Shown here piece by piece: positions 1 through 5,760 of a DNA stretch of 5,760 bases. Under the pieces are notes generated by a model that was not told where the DNA came from, did no database searches, and saw only the letters and a list, made by a program, of their open reading frames with translations. Both the position numbers and the translations under genes were made by a program. The stretch's first letter is position 1. Every line of letters starts with the position of its first letter. This DNA is from Pseudomonadota bacterium (GTDB taxonomy: Bacteria; Pseudomonadota; Alphaproteobacteria; Micropepsales; Micropepsaceae). The stretch lies in assembly GCA_021817355.1 (NCBI GenBank), contig JAKAVI010000321.1, positions 1 to 5,760 of the forward strand, in the 5' to 3' direction.

Positions 1-282
1 CGCATAAAGTTTGCCATCTGGCGCCTTCATGGCCGCCGAGGCAACAAAATCACCCTTTTTGATATCGGCGACGGTTGCCTTTTTGTCGCCAATGATGCGT
101 GCTTTTGGGAGAAGAGAGATTTTCTTGATTACGCCTGCATTGGTTTTGACCGTAAGCAGATGATTGGTGCGTCCATAAGATACGATTGTCCCAGACAGTC
201 TTTTCATGGCGGGCGCAGCGTATAGACTTGGTGCTGCCACACTCGCCGTCAAGACTGCTGCAATCACTAATCGGCGCATCAT
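1..282 (-). CDS. Small exported protein, DUF5666-like, 3' end missing
   Basis: The first 94 codons are open with no stop, and the gene runs off the left edge of the window. The product begins MMRRLVIAAV, a short basic stretch followed by a hydrophobic core and a probable signal peptidase site after LYA (about residue 22), so it is probably exported by Sec. The mature part reads as a small beta-rich domain: GTIVSYGRTNHLLTVKTNAG, then an ARIIGDKKATVADIKKGDFV segment. This 'G-x-V...LTVKT...I...A...DIKKGD' pattern resembles DUF5666-type OB-fold-like proteins, whose function is unknown. The start is the first of two adjacent ATGs (280-282 and 277-279). A GAGGGA Shine-Dalgarno site sits five bases upstream on the minus strand. 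The gene lies 55 bases after the DUF2914 gene and may be cotranscribed with it. The reading frame and export signal are well supported; the family match is tentative. Confidence 0.72.
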   Translation of the reverse strand, partial: MMRRLVIAAVLTASVAAPSLYAAPAMKRLSGTIVSYGRTNHLLTVKTNAGVIKKISLLPKARIIGDKKATVADIKKGDFVASAAMKAPDGKLYA

Positions 283-337
283 TTCGTTCCCTCAGACGTT
301 GCAAGGGTACTATGCGCGATTGGCTGCCCCCTGGCAA

Positions 338-1444
338 TCAGTGCAGAACGACGTGCTCGAGTGGCGGCAGGGTTCCTGTATGCTTGACCCTAAACTGCAC
401 GCGGCCAATCAGCCGGTCCCCTTCCGTCTCAATGTCGACCCGCCACTGCCCGTCCAGCGGATCATGCTTTGTAGTATACCCACGATAGCCACCATTGCGG
501 CCACCACTCACGGTGAAGGTTACAGAAGCTTCAGGAATCCACTGATGCTTTTGCGGTGAGTACCATTCCCACTCATGGCGGATGCGGGTAGTCAGGGCGA
601 TTGGGGCAAAGACTGAGCTGAACACCGAGACCGGGGCACCGGGCGCAAGATAGATGGTTTGTGGCCAACCAAAGCGCGTGTACCATGGCTGGTGCTGGCC
701 GACGGCCAGATAAACCGGACCACTTTTGCGGATCTGCTGATAGACGCCGCTGGCTGCCAAGGCGAGCGGAAGGGGTGGTAGCACCCCGGTGAAGTAGAAG
801 ATATTGAGAATCAAAAAAACTCCAAGGCCGCCGCCAAGCATCTTCCAGCGCGCCTGGGCAAATCTGGGACCGCCGATCCACGCCAGTATCCAGCAGTAGA
901 CAAGAAAGACGATGACCGCGCCGCCACCGCTGAGCAGAAACACTTTCGGTCCAATAGTATGGACGTAAATGGGCACAATCAGGATGGCAAAGGAGATGAG
1001 CGCAAAGAACAGAAGTGTGGTGGAAAACACCAGCCGCGATACGTAACGGTGAAACAGTTCATTGCCGACAAGAAATGCCAGAAGGAGCAGCAAAAAGGGC
1101 CAGGATGTGGCGAAAACCGCTGTCCGTGAGTAGAAAACCAGCAGGCCACTCCAAAGACTTCCCAGCGCGAACTGGATGGCCATGGGGAAGAGATTACGCC
1201 ACCTTTGCAGGAATCCTTGGATGGCAGAGGTTTCTGCAGCATGCAGCAGGCCAATGCCGAGTGCGGCAAGGACGAGATAAAAGCTCGGCAGCGCCTGCGT
1301 TGTCGGCAGATCAATGCTGCCAAGCAGCATATAATCGCTGGCAAATCCCGCGAGCATCGAGGCCACAGAGAGGTGGGGACGATAACGCGCGAGGAATCCG
1401 CGGATGGCGGCGAATTTGGAAGGCGGTGAACTCGAAACTTCCAT
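338..1444 (-). CDS. Multipass membrane protein with C-terminal DUF2914 domain
   Basis: The product is 368 residues, from ATG to TGA. Hydrophobic stretches near residues 26-45, 52-70, 85-104, 112-127, 138-160, 167-190 and 201-221 suggest seven membrane helices. The basic loops (R15/R20/R22, RWR at 81-83, HRYVSR near 132-137, RFAQARWK at 194-201) fall on alternate sides. This predicts a cytoplasmic N-terminus and a periplasmic C-terminus. Residues about 270-355 match the DUF2914 pattern by eye: VFAPIALTTRIRHEWEWY, then TVSGGRNGGYRGYTTK, then DGQWRVDIETEGDRLIGRVQF. The function of DUF2914 is not known; the small beta-rich domain could bind a ligand or a partner, but that is a guess. The start ATG has only a weak GGGA ribosome site about seven bases upstream. 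The gene lies 88 bases after the oxidoreductase gene and 55 bases before the small exported-protein gene. Gene reality is very likely; the domain call is fairly confident. Confidence 0.88.
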   Translation of the reverse strand: MEVSSSPPSKFAAIRGFLARYRPHLSVASMLAGFASDYMLLGSIDLPTTQALPSFYLVLAALGIGLLHAAETSAIQGFLQRWRNLFPMAIQFALGSLWSGLLVFYSRTAVFATSWPFLLLLLAFLVGNELFHRYVSRLVFSTTLLFFALISFAILIVPIYVHTIGPKVFLLSGGGAVIVFLVYCWILAWIGGPRFAQARWKMLGGGLGVFLILNIFYFTGVLPPLPLALAASGVYQQIRKSGPVYLAVGQHQPWYTRFGWPQTIYLAPGAPVSVFSSVFAPIALTTRIRHEWEWYSPQKHQWIPEASVTFTVSGGRNGGYRGYTTKHDPLDGQWRVDIETEGDRLIGRVQFRVKHTGTLPPLEHVVLH

Positions 1445-1492
1445 GGCATTCCCAGCTTAAAGCTGCCGGATGAGGACAAGCCGTGTCACCAT

Positions 1493-1507
1493 GCCCATAA
1501 ATTGGGC
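1493..1507. repeat. Short hairpin between the oxidoreductase and DUF2914 genes
   Basis: GCCCA-TAAAT-TGGGC is a perfect five-base-pair stem with a five-base loop, 26 bases after the oxidoreductase stop. No T-run follows on the minus strand, so a rho-independent terminator is not supported. It could be a pause or processing site, or chance. Confidence 0.25.
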
Positions 1508-1532
1508 GCAAGAAGGGCAGATCGACGGGATT

Positions 1533-2522
1533 TTAGCGACAGGCAAGCTGCCATAGCAGTTCTGCCACAGCCAGATCTTCCAGCGCTGCGCCCACGGACT
1601 TGAAGAGTGTCCGTTCGGTGCTGTCGCGCCGTCCTGGATGGCTTCCTCGGCAAAGTGCGTACAGGTCGGAAATGGTATCCTCTGCAATGAGTCCCGTGCG
1701 CAAAGGTTGTACGAAGTCTCCGGCTTCTGTGATCGCGGCCTGCCGTGTGTCGGCAAAGAGGCTGGCCCCTGCCACTGCCGCGTCATCGGCCTCGCGCATG
1801 TCTGGAGTGAACCCCCCGATGAGATCCAAGTGGGTGCCAGGGCGGAGCCAGCGGCCGCAAACCAGAGGCGTCTTAGCAAGTGTGGCACAACTGATGATGT
1901 CGGCCTCCTTGACCGCGGCTTCCAGCTCCTGGGCGCTCTGTACCGCCAGGCCGGTTTGTACACCAAGGTCCTTGGCGAGACGGGATGCCTTGTCTGGCTG
2001 ACGGCTCCAGACGGTGATGCTCCTCAGCCCGCACTGCATTCGCGCATAACAAAGAGCAGTGTAGCGAGCGATCCTGCCGCTACCCACGATGAGCAGCCGC
2101 TCGCTGTCATTGCGGGCGAGATAGCTTGCCGCAAGCACGGAGGTGGCAGCCGTGCGCTGCGCCGTCAGTTCGTCTCCGTCCACCAGCGCCAGGGGCCGCC
2201 CGCTTCCCGCATCAAACAGAAGATAGGTGGCATTGACCGCAGCTTCGCCCCGCGCCGAGTTTCCCGGAAACACCGTGGCAATCTTAACACCCGCCAGGGC
2301 TCCTTCCTGCCAGGCGGGCATTAACAATAACGTGCCATCAGGTTCGCCAGGAACGACGATGCGGTGATGATGGCGTACCGGCATGACGCAGCCCTGTGCA
2401 AAGGCGCCGCGCAATGCCTCCACCATAAGATTTGCGTCGGCGAGGCTACGGATTATGGCTGCGTCCAATATTGGTACCGCAGCCTTGTCGTGCAGCCCGA
2501 CTGCTTCCGGTTCACCTGTCAT
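1533..2522 (-). CDS. Ornithine cyclodeaminase/mu-crystallin family oxidoreductase
   Basis: The 329-residue product (ATG to TAA) belongs to the OCD/mu-crystallin family of cytoplasmic NAD(P)-dependent enzymes. The substrate-domain motifs are in order: LLMPAW (66-71), GVKIATVFPGN (78-88) with the conserved Lys80, and DGDELTAQRTAA (115-126) with Arg123. A Rossmann nucleotide site follows, LLIVGSGRIA (143-152), then PLVCGRWLRPGTHLDLIGGFTPDMREADD (219-247), where Asp233 probably matches the family's catalytic aspartate. The C-terminus carries FKSVGAALEDLAVAEL, typical of the family. After the second Rossmann strand the sequence is VWSRQPDKA. A Ser-Arg at this place usually favours NADPH, as in delta1-pyrroline-2-carboxylate/ketimine reductases, whereas true ornithine cyclodeaminases keep NAD+ and have an acidic residue there. 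A reductase of cyclic imino acids is therefore the better guess than ornithine cyclodeaminase. No proline, hydroxyproline or lysine pathway gene is adjacent. The ribosome site is weak. Confidence 0.92.
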   Translation of the reverse strand: MTGEPEAVGLHDKAAVPILDAAIIRSLADANLMVEALRGAFAQGCVMPVRHHHRIVVPGEPDGTLLLMPAWQEGALAGVKIATVFPGNSARGEAAVNATYLLFDAGSGRPLALVDGDELTAQRTAATSVLAASYLARNDSERLLIVGSGRIARYTALCYARMQCGLRSITVWSRQPDKASRLAKDLGVQTGLAVQSAQELEAAVKEADIISCATLAKTPLVCGRWLRPGTHLDLIGGFTPDMREADDAAVAGASLFADTRQAAITEAGDFVQPLRTGLIAEDTISDLYALCRGSHPGRRDSTERTLFKSVGAALEDLAVAELLWQLACR

Positions 2523-2574
2523 TCCGGCTTTCTACCCGCAGCCTAGCTGAGCGCAAATCGCTAATAGCCCCGCT

Positions 2575-3177
2575 TTACTCTGATGTTGGAGGCACCGGCT
2601 GCCAAGGAACATAGCATCGCGGGACATAGGGATAGTAGCCCGGAGGATCCTCGCAGTAATACCAGTAATAGGGCGGCGATCCGTAGCTATTATAATAATC
2701 GTAGTAGGAAGACGGACCGACATAAAGGGGATAGGGGTAGATGGGCTGGGGATAGAAGAACCAATCACCGGAGACCACCCACCACCAGCCAAGGTGACCA
2801 TCGTGCCAGCTATGACGCCAGCCGCCGCGCTCCCAGAGCCGTCGCTCTGGCGGCGAAAAGTGCTGAAAGCTGCGCCCGCGGAACCTGCCATCCGGATGCA
2901 TTGGAAACCCCGGGCGTCCCTGAAAACCACCGCCTACACGGGCAGGACCAGGAAGCCGGCCGCGAAAATCGGGCGGCGCGCTGCGAAAGCCCTGTGGCGG
3001 CATGGCGCGATTGAATGCCGGGCCAGGTGCCGGGCCGCGCCCGCTTCTTTGAGGTTGTGCGCGTTCACGCGCAGGTCCGGGCTCCGGACCGTGACCTCTT
3101 GGCATAGCCTGCGCCTGGGTCAGGACCGCAAGAGCTACACTCGCGGTAAAGGCAGCCATCGCTGAAAATTTGCGCAC
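2575..3177 (-). CDS. Secreted Arg/Pro/Gly- and Trp/Tyr-rich protein of unknown function
   Basis: The product is 200 residues. The start is taken as GTG at 3175-3177, because an AGGGAG ribosome site lies eight bases upstream and the resulting MRKFSAMAAFTASVALAV... is a classic Sec signal peptide with cleavage after AQA (residue 24). A longer in-frame start at 3249 would bury this signal peptide. Mature residues 25 to about 112 are low complexity, rich in Arg, Pro and Gly with few acidic residues. Residues 115-144 are Trp-rich (WERGGWRHSW, GWWWVVSGDW) and 145-174 are Tyr/Pro-rich. The end carries YYCEDPPGYYPYVPRC and PWQPVP, with only two mature cysteines (175 and 188), a likely disulfide pair. 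From memory, this kind of tail recurs at the end of otherwise variable exported proteins in proteobacteria; no function is established. It lies between ftsH and the oxidoreductase gene, 164 bases after ftsH, with its own possible promoter. Periplasmic or outer-surface location is inferred. Confidence 0.85.
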   Translation of the reverse strand: MRKFSAMAAFTASVALAVLTQAQAMPRGHGPEPGPARERAQPQRSGRGPAPGPAFNRAMPPQGFRSAPPDFRGRLPGPARVGGGFQGRPGFPMHPDGRFRGRSFQHFSPPERRLWERGGWRHSWHDGHLGWWWVVSGDWFFYPQPIYPYPLYVGPSSYYDYYNSYGSPPYYWYYCEDPPGYYPYVPRCYVPWQPVPPTSE

Positions 3178-3185
3178 AACACGAT

Positions 3186-3191
3186 CTCCCT
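3186..3191 (-). promoter_or_regulatory. Ribosome binding site that sets the GTG start of the secreted protein
   Basis: The minus strand reads AGGGAG here, followed by an eight-base spacer to GTG at 3175-3177. No comparable site precedes the upstream in-frame ATG at 3249. Together with the signal peptide that begins at the GTG, this decides the start. Confidence 0.7.
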
Positions 3192-3268
3192 TTTTTGGGC
3201 GGGCTAGACGGGCTTCGCATGACGCAAAAATCATCCGTGCGTGCGACATACCAAGGCTACCAGCTCCG

Positions 3269-3297
3269 ATTTAATCCTTCCCACGTGCTTTGGGCAA
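3269..3297 (-). promoter_or_regulatory. Candidate sigma70-type promoter for the secreted-protein gene
   Basis: On the minus strand TTGCCC (3297-3292) and TTAAAT (3274-3269) are separated by 17 bases; each matches four of six consensus positions. This would start transcription near 3262 and give a leader of about 85 bases before the GTG start. The 164-base gap after ftsH has room for a promoter. Matches of this quality also occur by chance, so this is a suggestion. Confidence 0.32.
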
Positions 3298-3341
3298 GAT
3301 TTTCCCGGAAGCAATTAAGGCACACAGAAGGCGTCGGCCCG

Positions 3342-5189
3342 TCATTGAGCTGCAGTCCGTAGCCCTTGCACCTGTTGTACCACCGACAGGTTGTGGCCAA
3401 GGAGGTCGCTGATTTGTGATCCGGTCAGGGTTTCGTGCTCGAGCAGCGCTTCAACAAGACGATCGAGCTCGCTGCGATGATCGGCAAGTATATCGTGGGC
3501 GCTGCGCGCGGCCTCAGCGGTCAGGCGTACAATCTCCTCGTCAATCCGCGATGCCGTTTCCTCGCTCATCGCTTTGCGCCCGGGGAACAGACCCTCATAG
3601 GCAGAGCCATGATCGGGCTCTTCGAAGCTGATGAGACCGAGCTTGGTGCTGAAACCAAATTCACAGACCATCCGACGGGCAAGCTCGGTTGCCTGCCTTA
3701 TATCATCACTCGCCCCTGTGGTCGTATCGTCACTGCCAAAGTACATTTCCTCGGCAATGCGGCCGGCAAACAAGATCGCAAGCCGCGTGCCCAGTTCACG
3801 GCGGGAGTAACCAAAGCGATCGCGTTCGGGAAGTGACAGGGTCGCCCCAAGTGCACGGCCATGAGGTATGATGGTTACCTTGTGCAAAGGATCATGGTCA
3901 GGTGAGTAGAGCGTTACAAGCGCGTGTCCGGACTCGTGAACCGCGGTGATTTTCTTCTCTTTGGCACTCATGACCAGTGAGCGCCGCTCGCTTCCCATCA
4001 TGATCTTGTCTTTGGCATCGTCAAAGTCACGTGCACTCACCAGCACCTCATTTCTGTGCGCGGCAAGAAGAGCGGCTTCATTTACGAGATTGGCAAGATC
4101 GGCCCCCGAAAGCCCGGGCGTACCCCTTGCCAGAGCGCGGATGTCGACGTCCTGAGCAAGGGGTACTTTTCGGACGTGGACACCAAGGATTTGCTCCCGA
4201 CCGGTAATATCCGGATTGGAGAGCTGGATACGGCGATCAAACCGTCCTGGACGCAGCAATGCGGGATCAAGAACATCGGGCCGGTTGGTTGCCGCCAGGA
4301 GTATTACTCCTTCCCGGGTATCAAACCCGTCCATCTCCACAAGCAGCTGATTGAGCGTCTGTTCGCGCTCATCGTTCGTTCCCGAATAGCTCATGCCCCG
4401 CTTGCGGCCGACGGCGTCGATTTCGTCAACAAACACGATGCAGGGGGCACTCTTTTTTGCCTGCTCGAACAAATCCCGCACGCGGCTTGCCCCCACTCCG
4501 ACGAACATCTCAACAAACTCGGACCCGGAAATCGAAAAGAATGGCACCTGAGCTTCACCGGCAATGGCACGTGCGAGGAGCGTCTTTCCGCTCCCCGGGG
4601 GGCCAACGAGGAGGCAGCCTTTGGGGATGCGGCCTCCCAGCCGCTCAAACTTCTGAGGGCTTTTGAGAAATTCCACTATCTCCTCGAGTTCGCTGCGTGC
4701 CTCATCGATCCCGGCGACATCTGCAAAGGTCACGGGGTGGGTTTGTGCGGGGCTAATCAACTTCGCACGGCTCTTGCCAAAGCCAAACCGACTGCCAGCC
4801 TGGTTGCGACCGGAGAAAAGAATGAAGATCCAGACACCGGCAATCAGCAGGAAGGGTACCCAGGTCAGTAGCGTGACCAGGGCTGAACCTGACTGTGGCG
4901 GGACGACAACGACATGGACGCGGTGGCGCAGGAGCTGCGCAGGCAAGTTTGGGTCCGCAGGCGTGATGGTAGTGTAGAGGGCATGGTTTGCGAGGATACC
5001 TTCCAGTTTGTGGCCCTCGATCTTTGCTGTTTTGACAGCGCCCTGATCCAGTTTCAATATGAAATCCGAGTAAGCGAGCGTGACCACGGGCGGGCGTGCA
5101 GGACCTTGATTCCCGACCCACAAAAGTACTGCTATAACGCCAATCCAGAGGAGGACGCCCAGCGTTGTAAGTGACTTGCTCCAGGTCAT
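3342..5189 (-). CDS. ftsH: FtsH-family ATP-dependent zinc metalloprotease, inner membrane
   Basis: The 615-residue product is an AAA+ protease that pulls membrane and some soluble proteins into a hexameric chamber and degrades them. Two membrane helices (about 8-26 and 102-125) flank a periplasmic domain of roughly 75 residues. The AAA module has Walker A GPPGSGKT (196-203), pore loop MFVGVGA (228-234), Walker [10 protein letters not shown] with DE at 255-256, and the second region of homology with RPGRFDR (313-319). The protease part has the zinc site HESGH (418-422; usually HEAGH) and the third ligand in GASDDI (Asp496). All catalytic elements are present, so it should be active. The start is ATG 5187-5189, seven bases after GGAGGA; an upstream in-frame TTG at 5216 lacks this support. 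The neighbours are an L,D-transpeptidase and a secreted protein, not tilS or folP as around many housekeeping ftsH genes. It may therefore be a second copy, but the window cannot show whether another exists. Confidence 0.97.
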   Translation of the reverse strand: MTWSKSLTTLGVLLWIGVIAVLLWVGNQGPARPPVVTLAYSDFILKLDQGAVKTAKIEGHKLEGILANHALYTTITPADPNLPAQLLRHRVHVVVVPPQSGSALVTLLTWVPFLLIAGVWIFILFSGRNQAGSRFGFGKSRAKLISPAQTHPVTFADVAGIDEARSELEEIVEFLKSPQKFERLGGRIPKGCLLVGPPGSGKTLLARAIAGEAQVPFFSISGSEFVEMFVGVGASRVRDLFEQAKKSAPCIVFVDEIDAVGRKRGMSYSGTNDEREQTLNQLLVEMDGFDTREGVILLAATNRPDVLDPALLRPGRFDRRIQLSNPDITGREQILGVHVRKVPLAQDVDIRALARGTPGLSGADLANLVNEAALLAAHRNEVLVSARDFDDAKDKIMMGSERRSLVMSAKEKKITAVHESGHALVTLYSPDHDPLHKVTIIPHGRALGATLSLPERDRFGYSRRELGTRLAILFAGRIAEEMYFGSDDTTTGASDDIRQATELARRMVCEFGFSTKLGLISFEEPDHGSAYEGLFPGRKAMSEETASRIDEEIVRLTAEAARSAHDILADHRSELDRLVEALLEHETLTGSQISDLLGHNLSVVQQVQGLRTAAQ

Positions 5190-5196
5190 GGGCCGG

Positions 5197-5202
5197 TCCT
5201 CC
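5197..5202 (-). promoter_or_regulatory. Strong ribosome binding site deciding the ftsH start
   Basis: The minus strand carries GGAGGA, seven bases before ATG at 5187-5189. It is the best Shine-Dalgarno match in the window. It argues against the longer in-frame start at TTG 5216, which would lie upstream of the site. Confidence 0.8.
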
Positions 5203-5224
5203 GTGACAGCCCACAATAGCTGCC

Positions 5225-5254
5225 TCTATGCGGTAAATTGTGATTTCCCTCAAC
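5225..5254 (-). promoter_or_regulatory. Candidate heat-shock (sigma32-type) promoter of ftsH
   Basis: The minus strand shows GTTGAGG (5254-5248), a 14-base spacer, then CCGCATAGA (5233-5225). The sigma32 consensus is CTTGAAA and CCCCATnTA with a spacer of about 13-15, so the TTGA core and the CC-CAT core both match. Transcription would begin near 5218, leaving a leader of about 30 bases that includes the ribosome site. FtsH belongs to the sigma32 regulon in E. coli, which makes the match sensible, but it rests on eye inspection only. Confidence 0.4.
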
Positions 5255-5256
5255 GA

Positions 5257-5282
5257 GGACTGTAAGGTCCGCTGCCGACAGC
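5257..5282. other. Two adjacent short inverted repeats between the transpeptidase gene and ftsH
   Basis: GGAC-TGTAAG-GTCC (5257-5270) is followed directly by GCTG-CCGA-CAGC (5271-5282). Each could form a four-base-pair hairpin in RNA. No T-run follows on the minus strand, so this is not a standard intrinsic terminator. It may be a weak pause or stability element, or chance. Confidence 0.2.
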
Positions 5283-5294
5283 CGCCCGTAAAGC

Positions 5295-5760
5295 CTATTG
5301 GCTGACCTTGCAGCCATGGCCGACAACCTCTTTTGTGGCACCGGGCTGAGGATAAGAGCCAAATATCGCTGCGATCAGAGCGGGATCCCGATCATAGGCA
5401 TCGGGAATGAAATCGACGGTGCCTCCGGATCCGATAATTGCGGTGCGATAGACGATATAAACTGTAACCGGGCCGCTGAGAGCGATACGGCGGGTTGCAC
5501 CGTCGGCAATTGCCGCCTCGACACGTGAGATCCCTTGATCAACGCTGCCGGTAAGGAGCCATGATGCGAGCGGCAGAATTTGCTGCACGCGAATGCAACC
5601 ATGACTGAGATGACGCTCGTCTCGCTCGAACAGCGTTCTTGCGGGCGTGTCATGCATGTAGATGGAAAATGGATCGGTGATGTCTATTTTCAGTCGACCC
5701 AGCGCGTTATCAGCTCCCGGTAATTGTCTTACGTTGCCATTTTCCCCCAACACAAGCTCT
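5295..5760 (-). CDS. YcbB-type L,D-transpeptidase (YkuD domain), N-terminal part missing
   Basis: The gene enters from the right edge in frame and ends at TAG 5295-5297, so only the last 154 complete codons are present. L,D-transpeptidases make 3-3 cross-links between meso-diaminopimelate residues of peptidoglycan, or attach proteins to it, in the periplasm. The visible part is the catalytic YkuD domain: ELVLGENGNVRQLPG, then NALGRLKIDI, YMHDTPARTLFERDERHLSHGCIRV, with the catalytic Cys encoded at 5595-5597 and its His and Arg partners in the same motif. It continues with VYIVYRTAIIGSGGTVDF, close to the post-catalytic segment of the YcbB (LdtD) branch. Full proteins of that branch are about 400-600 residues, so most of the N-terminus with its signal peptide and probable peptidoglycan-binding domain lies outside. 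An odd detail is the C-terminus GHGCKVSQ, which echoes the active-site motif. The gene ends 105 bases before ftsH, which has its own candidate promoter. Confidence 0.93.
   Translation of the reverse strand, partial: ELVLGENGNVRQLPGADNALGRLKIDITDPFSIYMHDTPARTLFERDERHLSHGCIRVQQILPLASWLLTGSVDQGISRVEAAIADGATRRIALSGPVTVYIVYRTAIIGSGGTVDFIPDAYDRDPALIAAIFGSYPQPGATKEVVGHGCKVSQ

Noticed and set aside
50..337. A 95-codon open frame on the minus strand
   Set aside because: It overlaps the small exported-protein frame, which has a signal peptide and a ribosome site. This frame is rich in Arg, Ser and Asn without any domain.
1638..2324. A 228-codon open frame on the plus strand
   Set aside because: It is antisense to the OCD-family gene, whose motifs are clear across the same bases. 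The product has no recognisable family features.
2523..2574. Possible promoter between the secreted-protein and oxidoreductase genes
   Set aside because: Only poor -35 and -10 matches were found in the 52 bases; readthrough from the gene before is simpler.
3195..3230. Possible terminator or repeat in the T-rich and G-rich stretch upstream of the secreted-protein gene
   Set aside because: GGGC-rich direct repeats and short A/T runs are present, but no stem followed by a T-run could be built on either strand.
3178..3249. N-terminal extension of the secreted protein starting at ATG 3249
   Set aside because: It would place a Cys- and Arg-containing stretch ahead of a perfect signal peptide, and no ribosome site precedes it. 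GTG 3177 has a good one.
4056..4871. A 271-codon open frame on the plus strand
   Set aside because: It lies wholly inside ftsH on the opposite strand, and its product has no recognisable domain or plausible start. The ftsH frame is certain from its motifs, so this is a shadow of its codon pattern.
5190..5216. N-terminal extension of FtsH from TTG 5216
   Set aside because: ATG 5189 has a GGAGGA site at ideal spacing, and it gives the short basic N-terminus before the first membrane helix that is usual for FtsH.

Overview
The window looks like an ordinary chromosomal stretch from a moderately GC-rich Gram-negative bacterium, most likely an alphaproteobacterium. The lineage call is an inference. 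It rests on the protein families and on the style of the secreted proteins: Sec signal peptides, and a Trp/Tyr/Pro-rich secreted protein with a tail type I recall from proteobacteria. Acetobacteraceae or Beijerinckiaceae-like relatives would fit, but the sequence alone does not settle the family. There are no RNA genes, insertion sequences, CRISPR arrays or long repeats that I can see.

All six genes lie on the minus strand, so transcription runs from high to low coordinates. In that order they are: (1) the 3' part of a YcbB-type L,D-transpeptidase (5760-5295, cut by the window edge); (2) a complete FtsH-family membrane AAA+ zinc protease (5189-3342), preceded by a sigma32-like promoter and a strong Shine-Dalgarno site; (3) a secreted Arg/Pro/Gly-rich then Trp/Tyr-rich protein of about 200 residues starting at GTG (3177-2575); (4) an ornithine cyclodeaminase/mu-crystallin family oxidoreductase (2522-1533); (5) a seven-helix membrane protein with a C-terminal DUF2914 domain (1444-338); (6) the 5' part of a small exported protein resembling DUF5666 (282-1, cut by the edge). 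Gaps between genes are short (105, 164, 52, 88 and 55 bases), so one to three transcription units are plausible. No convincing intrinsic terminator was found.

Five of the six products act in or beyond the inner membrane: peptidoglycan cross-linking, membrane protein turnover, two exported proteins of unknown function, and a membrane protein with a probable periplasmic domain. A loose cell-envelope theme is therefore reasonable, with the cytoplasmic oxidoreductase as the outlier. I see no compelling evidence for a new defence, mobile or regulatory system. The points most worth checking are the secreted aromatic protein with its two-cysteine tail, the DUF2914 protein, and the heat-shock-like promoter of an ftsH that is not followed by folP.
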